Shown: positions 25,901 to 36,983 of the stretch, one piece after another
Layout of the letters: each line of letters starts with the position of its first letter
Numbering within the stretch: the stretch's first letter is position 1
NCBI RefSeq assembly: GCF_003073045.1
Contig: NC_037599.1
Location: 2,170,001 to 2,234,000 of the forward strand
Source of the DNA: Pomacea canaliculata
Lineage: Eukaryota; Mollusca; Gastropoda; Architaenioglossa; Ampullariidae
Length of the DNA stretch: 64,000 bases
Reading direction: 5' to 3'
Notes under the pieces: generated by a model
What the model saw: the letters and a program-made list of their open reading frames with translations, nothing else
Database searches by the model: none
Told to the model about the DNA's origin: nothing
Position numbers and translations under genes: made by a program

Positions 25901-28900
25901 TGCTGATTGTTAAAATACTTAAATACAAATTTGTTTCAGTAATTTTCATTTAATTATAGCATGTCATTCTTGTAACTGCAAACACACAACTTATATACTG
26001 AAGAATGGATTTGCCACAATTTCTGAATCTGACAGGCAATCTTGCAATTAAAAAAATATTCAATGCAGTTTTGTCAGCCATGATGACTTGATGGACCTCT
26101 CATTCCTGCATACATTTTACTGCATCCTTACCTGCTAATGTTACTGAAGGCAATCTACACTCTGTCAAAATCAATGAGGTTGAAAAATCAAAGACACACC
26201 ACTGAGGTGTGGGGGAAGAAGGTGAGTGGGTCTATAATCCACAAAAAGACTCTCTGTACAAGCGGTTGGGAATGATATCAAGTTGGCCCACATGTTTAAC
26301 AATGGGCTGGAACCAAAATTTGGCATGGGAAAAGTTGCGTGAAACATGCAACACATCAAACATGAACAACATTGTCATCTTACCACAAGTAACATTCTGC
26401 AGTCATCTCAATACAATAACATCCTCCACCCAAATATCAGAATGTTAGTGGAAGTTCTTGCTGAAAGTTTGTCATAACATTTCCTGACAACAAAGAGAAT
26501 CCTAGATAATGCCATCTCAGCTAAATGATATCCAGCTAACCCAAGTCCCCTTAACTTTAGATGTACGTCAAGATTTTAAGAGACTACACAAATCCCTTCT
26601 GCCATTTGTAAAAACAGCAGAGACTTGAACACATATGCCTGTCTATTAACATTCTTATGAAAGACCCAGAAACTGTGGCCTTACAAGGCCCTAGCAAATC
26701 AGCCTTTGACAGGACTGAAAGTACTATTAAATACCATTTAGTTCTAATAATGAATGAAAGTCATTATGATCATAAGTAGAGCGAGCATGAACATTTTTAA
26801 CTTGTGGCCATTAGGACATGTTTTCTATGAATATCTTTAGTCAAGGTAAAAGTAAAAAACCCCTAAACATTTTTTATGTAAATGAGAAGAGAGTCCTTTA
26901 AAAAAGTGCATGAAACAGCAAACAGAAGAAACTGTGCAAATGTTAATTACACTTTTGCACTTAGCATATTAAATGACTGTTTTTGGACTCAGATGAAACA
27001 CATTTTAAAAACATTAACTGCAGAACTCTAGGTAGAATGTGCATACAAGCAACAATGTGGAAGAGAAATGAATTGTGTAGTGAACAGAAAATGTGAATTC
27101 AATGGCAAAACATAGCCAACGTTTCATAAATAAACAAAGAAGTAGAGCTGTTAAACACTTTGAAAAGAAATTGTGGTCTTAAGTTTGTGAAACTTCGACA
27201 ACAAAGTCAATTTTTCCCTGATGTTTCCAACACCCTCTAACCTCAAAGAAACTCTTAAAAGTGCTTCTCCAATTCGCCGTGAGTTCCATAGATTTTTAGT
27301 GTTGATTGTTGACTGACTACAAATGAGCAGGTACTGTCAGCAGGAATTAAAATCTTTAAGTCTTTAATGAATGGTACAGAACACCTACATCCATAAATTT
27401 TAACAAAAACATCTTCAAGTACACTCTTTTCAGCAGCACTACCCTTGAAAAGTTAATTGTGCAAATACAAGACTGATTGTGAATGTAACCAGCCTGGAAA
27501 AAAAAATCAATCTCAGCATATTATTATTTACAATATGCAAAGAAATTTTGCACATAAAGTGCTTTAGATCCTGAGACCTGACGAAAGCAAACTAGTGTGA
27601 GGCTATTTCATGCAAAATGCCTGGACACTTGCCCAAAACCCCTGTACAGACCACATCTAAAGAGCTTGGGATCATATTTAGTGCAAAATAATTAAGACTA
27701 TATACGGTAGTTCTAAATTCTTGTAGAAATGCAGCCAGTGATTGCTGACTAAGATCATCAAGGTTAAACTAGAATCATAAAACAGCATGACCTTATTACA
27801 TTCAACTTCTGTCTGTAAAATAAAAGTATGTGGAAGAAACAGCCCAGTTATAGAGGATAAAATATCCAACCATATCTGCTCTATGTGAATTAAGAAAGTT
27901 CAACACATCAGTACATGTAATAATATCCTGTTCTACTAAAGAAGAATAGGAAGCAAATGCCATGGAAGGTCAGTCTAATTCTAAGACCACTTGCCCTGCC
28001 TAACCCAATGAAGTTCCTTTAAAAAAAGACACAAAAAATCTCTTGTATGTGTCTATGAAATCCACTTCCAAATTCTTCTTCATATCACACCAAAAACTAT
28101 GTATTCTTTAATACATTTTTTTGATGAAGAATTTAAACCACCACTTAGCATATGAATTAAGTTACACATTCTGGACTGGAAAGAAATTTTGATCATGAAT
28201 GTCAACCAGTTAATGCATAGTGTTATGAAAGCAGCATTTTGAAATGCAGTTTTTGCTTTGTCTAAACAAAACAGCACAATGTAAAAAAAAAAAAATCACA
28301 GAAGCCATAAACTGCTGCAAAGGTTATATCTTGTGATTCTTCATCGGAAGCTGATCTCAAATAACTGAAATAAACTATTGGCATGAACTACTCATTTTAT
28401 TTTTACAAGTACACCTTTTTCAAAGAAGTAAAACACTAAATCGAGAACAGCACAATGTTCAAGGGATACGCAGAGGTTTAACTTTCAGTCTGGAGCAGAA
28501 TAGCTTAAACAGTTCAAAAGGCAAGACATATCAACAAATCTAACAGTAAATTCTATCACATTTCCATTCTTGTCAATACTCACTGTAGTGAAATGGTAAA
28601 TAGAGAACAATCTTTGGAAGGAGTGTTTCTGCCAGAAACTTGGCAACAAACTACAGATACTCAAAACTAATAGCAGCAAAGTGCAATGCACAATATTTGC
28701 TCCAGTCAGGACATGATCATTAAGTAAAACCAGTATCAACATCAAATATTTCAATCACACATCATTAGAGATGGAGAACAATCTTTTTCACAGACAAGAA
28801 AACAGCTATGTACAAGTCTAATAATGCATTACATAATGTGCTTTTAAAAGTAAATAATTTAGATAGGATTTTTATGTATGAATTATACATACAATAACTT

Positions 28901-31900
28901 TGTATTAAAAAAAAAATCATTTATCAATATTGCTATATGCAACCATTGTTAAGGCTCTAACTTCACCATTGAGTTCAATGCCCCTACACCCTTATTCATC
29001 AACAGTATTAACAAAAATAATCCCATTCATGTTGATTTGTATAAATCTGCCACTTTCACATATTTCTTCCTGCTTTCCAATTTTAAACTTTTTTTGGGTT
29101 CAGAATACTAATATTAATATTAAAGATGGATTGGTGCAAGATCTGGTCTTTTGCTATTTCACCCCCTTACTCATACCACTCACATACACATTTCAGATTG
29201 ATGTTTGTGTCTGTAGTGGTAATATTGTGAATTGATGGAATATGGGATGCGCCTCAAGTTCTGCATTCTGATAATAGTATGCTTGTTATATACTGGGCTG
29301 ATAAACTTCCTACTTAAAATAGCATAATATTTTTTTAAAAAAACGAATAACTTAAGCCTGACTGAAGTTTTTACATGACTTGGTTCACCTACTTTTTTCA
29401 CCTGAAAATGGTTGATCACCCTAGAGTGACCATATAATTCCCTGAATACATTTGATTATTCCTTGGGACCTGTTGGCTACTTTATAATCCAATTAAAATG
29501 GCTTGGTTGGTGAACAATTTGCATAGCAATGATGGGGGAGCAAGATGATCAGACACTTTAGTCATTGTTTATTCTTCTATAAAGCTTTTGGTGCTAGGAA
29601 GACAAAGAGTGTGTCAGGCATTCACAAGGTCACTGAACTTTGTAATATGTTTTGAATATACATTAACACGTTGAAGCAACAGTAAATTCAACAAATCTGT
29701 CAATGAAAAATCAACAGTTTACGCTCACAACTGCAACAGGGTTGGGGTGTGATAACATTTTCAAAAACATTTATTTCCCTTTTGTATCCTATCAGCTGTT
29801 TTCAACCAGAATTGCACAAATAAACAGCCAACATTTTGCTGTTGTCTGGTCCTCAGCAACAATTTTTATTTTTGTTTGCTGTTAAAAATGGTCCAGTAAA
29901 TATTTTACATTTTGAGAAATAATATTTGGTCCTATTACACTGTTAGCATTAAAAGCGTATTTTGGTTTGGTCAAAAATTTTATACAGCTGATGGAGGTTC
30001 TGCATAACTGGGTGAATATCTCTGGACAGCTAGCTGTCTGAGAGACTAAGTCTTAGCCCCTCATGAAGCTGTAGGCTGTCATGCTTTCGGCAAAACCATT
30101 TAGCAATTTAACATCTGGAATTTCAGTAAAAAACAAAAACAAAAAAATAGACTTTAAATAAATGTGTTAGTTATATTTTTCTTGTCTGATGTTGATTTTT
30201 AATCCAGTAATTAGCGCTTTGGCATCATTCTTAAAGTTAATGCAGTAAAATTCTTCTACACGCAGTCCAGAGATATACATCGATGGTGTAACATCTGCTA
30301 TATATTGGAGCCAAAGAAACCGCTTTCATGCTATGATGACCGTAGTGTACAAAGTTAAATGTGTGAAGCATTATCGGATATGCATAGCATAATTTTTTTC
30401 CAACTACAATTAATGAATTTTTGCTTTTTAACATGATAAAAATTGCTCTAGCAGCAGTCAGCTTGTAGAAACAATGAACAATGCTATATATCTTAACATT
30501 TATTCAACATTATTTTACAAATTTGTGTCAGAGTTCCCTTCCTACATGTGTAACTTCAGCAAGGACAGTTCTATTAACAGCTGTGTGTGCTTGAACAGGT
30601 GCTCCAATAAGCCACATGCATGTACATACAAACCAACACAGTGGGGGAATATTTGTGAAAGGTATATGCCAAATACAAATTAAATGCAGACTTCGACATA
30701 TCTACTGCAGAAGACACTTATCTGAATTAACAAAAACATGGAACAAAACATTTTCAGTCCACTGTGTGCACATGTAAACATTGGTTAGGGATTTGTGCAT
30801 TGCAGGTGCAACTTTAAACTCAAGTACTCTTAAGTATAACTGGGAAAATCTACAGAAACAGCAATGAAAACTTTTTTATATGTAGTTCTGGTTCTTTCTT
30901 TCTGTTTAAGGTAATGTATTAATAACCAACAGCTTAAAAGCAAACACAGCAGATTCTGGTTAGTTGGGAGTACTGGTTATTTGGGAAGAAGGTTAAAGAA
31001 CAAAAAACCAAGTTGAACCCCCACCAAATAAAATCGCTCTACTTATTAGCAACATGCTACTTAATCAGGCAACACCTGCTTAATCATAGGATCTGTAGGC
31101 TATGAGATGGAGGTCATTAAGACATGTCTTTATCATCCAATCATTACAAAGATCTAAACATTGTGGGAGACCTTGTTGATGGTGCAGTAAATTTAAAATT
31201 TGAGAGGCTCATGTCAAAATGTCAGCCACTGAAAAATCTGTCTTATGGTAATGATCTATGATTATTTAGAATTCAAGAAAGTGCATTATGATCTATTCAA
31301 AACACTCCTCCAATACACACATTACACAGCAGAAATAATTTTTTTACTTGGTGTTTTACAGCCAGCAACTAAGGCTGTATGAGGGCTGAGCAGGTGGCCC
31401 TGTAAATAAGGGACATATGCAAAGAACAGAGTGCTCGAAATAATAACCAAGGCACCTGATCATCATGGAACTGGTGACAAATGCATATATTCCCCTTCCC
31501 CACCCATCCACCCGAACCGAACACCACAGCTGGAATTACGCGTGTTTACATGTTTGGCTGAAACTGCTCCAATATATCGGCAACTCACACCATTGTCATT
31601 AGATGGCTTGCATTAACCAAAATCCACTAGTTTCTTTTAAAAGCACTAAATTATATATCGTGCAAGGTTAGCGTCATCATGACAAGTTTTGTAACCTGTG
31701 AATACTTTGTAAGAACACTTCCATAAAAAACGTTTACTACATTTATCTTTATGGTTCTCCAGTTACCTTCACAACAACTCCAAAAGACCTGACATTAGGC
31801 ATGATAGTGCAAAAATTACTTTAAAGCAGGATAAAAATGTATCTTAACAGCAACTTGGGAATCCCATGTATAAAAAGGGGAAAATTAACCTTGAACACTG

Positions 31901-32900
31901 TTGTTGCTGGCAATATCTGAACACTTGACATACAATTCTTAGAACATTTGCTGAACATTATACAAATTTTCTTAGAACAAGGTAACAAAGAACTAAAACT
32001 ATAAGCCATAGAAATCTTATGTTGCAATCTTTACACTGCTTTTCTCTGCATTTTCGTAACAATTGGACTAGCAGGACATGGACATATGCTGTGAATTGGC
32101 TTAACAAAGGAATCTTGTCGTATGAATGAGATATATAATGCAGTTATGTGATATTCCTGAAGGTAACTCTTTTAAAAAATGACAGAAAGTCAAAATTTCT
32201 TGTAATCTAGGCTCTAGCAAACATTGTAGCATATCCAGGACACATTTTTCCTTCATGTTTGACAATACAGTCAAGGACCATTTTGTATAATGTACAACTT
32301 CTGAATTGTATCACAGTTATCAATATTTAATACACCTAAAAGGGTTGTTTGTGTAATTCCTGCAAGGTAATATGCCAAGCATTTAAAAGCAGCCCATTTA
32401 CTGTAGCTTTCAAGAGAAAGATTTTTGTGGATACATGCAAACGTAAAACATCTTATCTCCTTATTGTCAGCACCATGACTGTGTATTTCACTAAAATGAG
32501 CAGTCTTCAGGAATTCAGTGAGAAGGAAAGGAAAAAAACAGCAAAGCTCTTGTCATCCATATTTGTGAACTGCATAAAGATCATGTGGTCCTAATTCCAT
32601 AGAGAAAAATGTTCTCATGATTCTGAGACATTTACACAGAATATCTCTAACAGATGCACAGTGACACAAAATGCATAAGCATGCAAATGTGCAGTTTTTT
32701 AAAAAAACTACTGATACTACAAGTTTTTCCCAAAATGATAAATTGTAGACTTATGTGACTTATCTGTTTTGCTTTTGCCCAAACGCAGAAATTTTGATAT
32801 TATCAATAAATAAAAATTTAAAAAAGATTCAGAATATACTTCATATGCACAAACTCCTTGAAATGTCATTTCTAATTACCAAATGATCTGGAATATGTAA
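22960..32900. other. AT-rich gene-poor region
   Basis: About 10 kb with many homopolymer A/T runs and only short open frames typical of AT-rich DNA. No exon with coding bias, no RNA gene and no transposase was recognised apart from the SINE at 31347-31434. A short TA repeat lies near 25368. The stretch could include long 3' UTRs of the minus-strand genes to the right, but nothing in the sequence proves that. Confidence 0.6.
31347..31434 (-). mobile_element. SINE copy, 5'-truncated (family A)
   Basis: Contains TTGGTGTTTTACAGCCAGCA, ACTAAGGCTGTATGAGGGCT and TAAATAAGGGACATATGCAA in the same order as the other family A copies. More diverged than the copy at 14738-14842. Confidence 0.6.
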
Positions 32901-32943
32901 GCCCCTAAAATAACTGAATCAATCAAAACATACTTTCTCTCAC

Positions 32944-33715
32944 CAGATATCTTACATTACTTAGGCTTCTACAAATGTCAAAACAATCTTCTATTTTTAT
33001 GACCACATACTGACATGAAAGAAAAACTGAGACAACTACCTCTAAGTTTTGGGGTAGACAAGCAATCTGGAACAGCGGGGCTCCTGCTCCATTCACTCCC
33101 AATATATCAAACAAAGCTTATTAATATGGTCATATAATGCTACAGTTACAACACACGCTTCACATACAAAATCTCTACATGCCATACAGGGAGACTGGAT
33201 GAGATGTGCAATTCTGTGCTGCATAGACTGCACATCTTATATATAGATGTAAATTTAGCATAAAGCACATCTGGCCTAGCACGGATTTTTCTATAAAGTG
33301 AAGATGTGACACACATATAACAATTGGATGACTTGGCTTGGAAAGGGTACAATAACAAATAACAAACCTGAAGGTATAACAGAAAACTCATAATGCTCCT
33401 TCAGCCAAGACTGCTCAATGAAAGAAGCATTGTTGGGATGCACACTCTGACCGTAAAAGATCATCTTAAAAGTTAATCCAATGTCCAGAACCTATGTATA
33501 GGGAATAATAAAAAAGATGAATCATTCAAAAAGAAACTCAATCGAGTGCAGACTTACTTGCAAGCTAACTTCAGGCACAGTTGCTACTGCATGAAACATA
33601 ACCATGGGAATTAATTTGCTACCATCAATTTGATTGCTATACTGCAAAACAGGAAGTAATGCACACATGAAAAAACTCACCAATTCTTGCTGAGTGACTT
33701 TCAGCACAGTCACTA
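32944..33715 (-). CDS. Candidate unidentified exons (weak gene model)
   Basis: Three minus-strand open segments join in phase. 33558-33715 ends ...VATVPEVSLQ at donor CAA/GTAAGT. A 66-nt intron leads to 33368-33491 (VLDIGLTFKMIFYGQSV, then HPNNASFIEQSWLKEHYEF), with donor CAG/GTTTGT. The next acceptor opens 32944-33116 (ALFDILGVNGAGAPLFQIAC, then LPQNLE), with donor CTG/GTGAGA. The amino-acid mix (H, W, Q, G, P) is unusual for chance translation of AT-rich DNA. Against the model: no start or stop exon was found, the third codon positions are not biased, and the family is unknown. It lies just downstream of the 887-residue gene on the same strand and could be the remains of a separate gene. 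Confidence 0.22.
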
Positions 33716-34180
33716 CTGCTCCTCATGATGCTTAAGAATTTCAACCAAGGTGATGCACTTTACAAAAGCAATAGCACCAGGTTTGCCGCTGACCTGAGGC
33801 TGTCAAACATGCTTTCAAAAATACTGTCGACTTGACGCTATCTACTTATTTAAAATATTCTTTACATTTATACCATTAAATATGGGCCTACTAAAAACCA
33901 ACTAAAAGTCATCTTCGATCATTCATGATACTTCTGCCTACTAAATTATCAGTAATTATTCTGCCAATTTACAGATCACTTTTACTCAACAGTCCCTCAA
34001 CCTTTCCAGTCTTGCACTACACAGTGCACTTATACAAAGAATGCAAAACATTTACAAACATTTCTTTTAAACATTGCCAATTTGTTTTTATCACAAATAC
34101 AATAAATATGCAAGCATTTGCACAGGTAAGAATTACAAACAAAACAGTTGTCACAAAACCTTCTGAGGAAACCACCTTCC

Positions 34181-36844
34181 TCATTCTTTCTTGCTTGGCT
34201 TGAGCATGTTAGCAGCAATAATTTTCTCCAACATTAATTCTAGCTCTTCAGAAGTATGAAAGAGATTGTCTGAAAGAGAAACGGTAATATCTGGTAAAAG
34301 TAACTGAAGCATAATACAAACTTTGTCCTGAAACTCCTCCAAAGAATGCTGGGGAGACTGGCACACAACCACCTGGGGCAGATACACAGGTATTTCTCCT
34401 TCCTCATTTCTGTCTGCCAGACTGAGAGTTTCTATCAAACAACTAAGGTCTGCAGAATCTTTGTTGTTCTCTTCCAACTCAGAGCGTTGCAGTGAACCAA
34501 TGATGTCATCTATGGCTTCTAGAAATTTTTGAGATTCTGGTGCAATATTCTGTAGATCTGGAGCGAGACGTGGAAAGAGAGTGCACACCAAGCTATGTGT
34601 GCGTGTCTGAAGTCGCGAAAGCTTCACAGAAAAGAGCACAAAGTCACGTTGAACAGGTGAAAGATCAAAGAATGGATCACCTAAGTGCACAGTGTTGCGC
34701 CGTCTTCTCTTGTGTTTGGGGCTGGGATTTCGGCAGCATGAGCATGCACCACCCAAACCTGCCTTCTGCCTCTTTCCTCGACTTCCGAAGTCTTCTCTTT
34801 CCTTCAGCCCATCTTGCTGGTGTTTACTAGGGTCATGCAGCCTAGACTCTCCACCACCCTGTTCAGGTTCGCTGTCCCTTTTCCGTTTGCGCAAACCTAC
34901 AGGAAATTCTGGACTGTCAACAGTGTGTCGTCTCCTGGCAACAGGCTTGGGCTCCAGAAGAAACTCTTGTTTGGGTTCTTGCTTTGGAGGCTTTTTCTCA
35001 TCAACGGCAGACTCAGAGACTGACTCTGGCTCTTTGGAGGGATGAATCTGGTCAGTGGAAAGTGTCTTTTGCTCAACCAGAAGTTGTGGCATGTCACTTC
35101 TTAGATCCGGCTGAGGCGACCGAGGATTTGACAAAGTTCTTTTGGCTCTAAGCTTGAGCACTATGCCTGATTCGGATGGTTTGGCCTCATATTTTGTGAG
35201 GCAAGGGGGTGACATAGCTTCTTTCTTTCTAGCACTAGATGAACGTTTTCTGCGTGAAGAGTGCCTTCTTCTAGAATCACCTTTGGTCCCTTTTCTGTAT
35301 ACCTTCATGGGTAAAATAAGAACAGGTGGGCTTTCATCGTAACTGAAATCCTCTAGCAAGCCTTTGCTTTGGTTGTGAAGCTTGTCCTCTACCTCATATT
35401 TCACAAGGAGAGGAGGGGTCTCAGCAGGTTCAGATTTTATCATGAACGAGCCTTGCCCAATTTCTGGATCAAGCTTTGGGGAACATATTAGGTCTCCTTC
35501 ACCTTGCAGCTCTAACTCTGGCAGGCTAAGCATAGGAGGACTCTCACAGATCTGATTTCCAGTCCCCTCTAAATCCAGACTTTCATTCTGGTTTGTGCAG
35601 ATGGGCATTCTTTCCAAATGTGGCAGTGAATCACAGCTGAGAAGCCTGTTCTTCCTGACTAGATGACGTGATGTTAGAGAATTCTTGCTGCTATGACTAG
35701 AACGAGATTTTTTGGAGGGGAGGAAAGGAAGGTCGGGAGGAGAGGTCAGGGAACGGCACTGGCAAATACAGTGACCAGTCCCCCATTCTGTCAAGTGGTG
35801 ACCACCATCCTCATTGTCAGCCATCACAGGACACATACGCTCTTCAATCTCTCCTTGACTGGCAGGTGAAATAGCACTGGGAGAAGCTAGGCACATTGAG
35901 GTACTGTCACACTCCCCAACACCTTCGTCAGTTATACGTACAGTAACCTCACCTGAATGACCCAAGCCATGCTTAGTCTTTGCGTGTGCCACGGATAGAT
36001 TGACCCTACTCAGCTCCTCTTTACTTCGACTTTTCGGGGATTTTCTAACATTTGGAACATCAAGAATTTCAGATGTGGAGTCAGGCTCCACAAGGTCTCG
36101 CTCTGGACTCAAAACACAGCTCTTACGCAACTCTCTACTGAGAATACTGCTAGAATCTCTCCTAGATGTTTGCATCATGTGTTCATCTCTGAAATTTGGA
36201 TGAAGAAGTACATCTCCTATACAGCTCGGGGATGCCGGCAAGGAATTGTCAGAATTAATGGTTTCTTGATCTAGAGTCAAATGAACCGGAGATAAAGAAG
36301 AGTCCATTTCTTTGGCAGTGGCTCTAGACACAAATTTTCTACGATTTATCACCGGTAAACTTTTGCCCATTTTAAGATGCTGCTTACTGCACACATTTTT
36401 AACAAAACTGTCATCACCCTCCTGGAGCTGGCTAGACTTCGTATGCACATGGCTTGGTTCTTGGATACAGCTGAAAGCTTTGCTCCGCGCCTTCCGACAT
36501 GATCTGGACTTGCGGGATGTTATCCGTTCACAACCTTTCCTCAAGTCACCTCCAACTGACTTCTGCAATGGGGGTGGAGGAGGAGAAGGCCCAAGTTCAC
36601 TGCCATGTTCTGGTATTTGTTTGGAAGGAAGATCAACCATCTTCTGTAAAATGGGCATCTCGTTCATGTCCTCCTCTTCCCAAGCCTCCCTGTCAAGATG
36701 CATCTTTCCCTCACCACCATCTTGTTGACTGCCCGACAGCAAATCCTCTACCCTCTCACCATCCTCTTCATCAAAATTGCCTTCTTCATCTTCTTCTCGA
36801 TGAGTGAGCCAGTTTTTAAAAACAGACTCAAAGTCAGAGGACAT
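34181..36844 (-). CDS. Unidentified 887-residue nuclear-type protein, single coding exon
   Basis: One uninterrupted frame with ATG at 36844. I do not recognise the family. The N-terminus (1-60) is very acidic. Residues 100-430 are Ser/Arg/Lys-rich and look disordered. Residues 430-560 hold four spaced [S/T]PPxL units (ESPPML, ETPPLL, ESPPVL, MSPPCL). Consensus SUMO-acceptor motifs occur at MIKSE (K470) and LVKYE (K482), with PKQE at K621 and K625. Basic clusters RKRKR (652-656) and KRRRR (712-716) look like nuclear localisation signals. A CSCC motif sits near 701. Residues 721-880 are hydrophobic and helical-looking (FFDLSPVQRDFVLFSVKLSR, then a long LQ/LE-rich stretch) and are probably the only folded domain. 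An upstream acceptor at 36985-36987 implies a spliced 5' leader. A chromatin or transcription role is inference from composition only. Confidence 0.85.
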   Translation of the reverse strand: MSSDFESVFKNWLTHREEDEEGNFDEEDGERVEDLLSGSQQDGGEGKMHLDREAWEEEDMNEMPILQKMVDLPSKQIPEHGSELGPSPPPPPLQKSVGGDLRKGCERITSRKSRSCRKARSKAFSCIQEPSHVHTKSSQLQEGDDSFVKNVCSKQHLKMGKSLPVINRRKFVSRATAKEMDSSLSPVHLTLDQETINSDNSLPASPSCIGDVLLHPNFRDEHMMQTSRRDSSSILSRELRKSCVLSPERDLVEPDSTSEILDVPNVRKSPKSRSKEELSRVNLSVAHAKTKHGLGHSGEVTVRITDEGVGECDSTSMCLASPSAISPASQGEIEERMCPVMADNEDGGHHLTEWGTGHCICQCRSLTSPPDLPFLPSKKSRSSHSSKNSLTSRHLVRKNRLLSCDSLPHLERMPICTNQNESLDLEGTGNQICESPPMLSLPELELQGEGDLICSPKLDPEIGQGSFMIKSEPAETPPLLVKYEVEDKLHNQSKGLLEDFSYDESPPVLILPMKVYRKGTKGDSRRRHSSRRKRSSSARKKEAMSPPCLTKYEAKPSESGIVLKLRAKRTLSNPRSPQPDLRSDMPQLLVEQKTLSTDQIHPSKEPESVSESAVDEKKPPKQEPKQEFLLEPKPVARRRHTVDSPEFPVGLRKRKRDSEPEQGGGESRLHDPSKHQQDGLKEREDFGSRGKRQKAGLGGACSCCRNPSPKHKRRRRNTVHLGDPFFDLSPVQRDFVLFSVKLSRLQTRTHSLVCTLFPRLAPDLQNIAPESQKFLEAIDDIIGSLQRSELEENNKDSADLSCLIETLSLADRNEEGEIPVYLPQVVVCQSPQHSLEEFQDKVCIMLQLLLPDITVSLSDNLFHTSEELELMLEKIIAANMLKPSKKE

Positions 36845-36983
36845 GTCTGATGTCTTTCAGCGGTTTTGCACTCTACCACCCACGTGTGATTGAGTCAAGC
36901 AGCACTATAGGAATTGAATAGTCCAAATTAGGAGGTGAATCTCCATATTTCTTGCAAGTCCTAGTTTTCTGTCCTCACTCTTC

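Noticed and set aside
33010-33039. 30-nt GT...AG segment between two open stretches
   Set aside because: Too short for a spliceosomal intron and open in frame throughout, so it is read through as exon.
33642-33680. 39-nt GT...AG segment inside the candidate exon at 33558-33715
   Set aside because: In frame and open, and shorter than plausible introns; kept as coding in the weak model.
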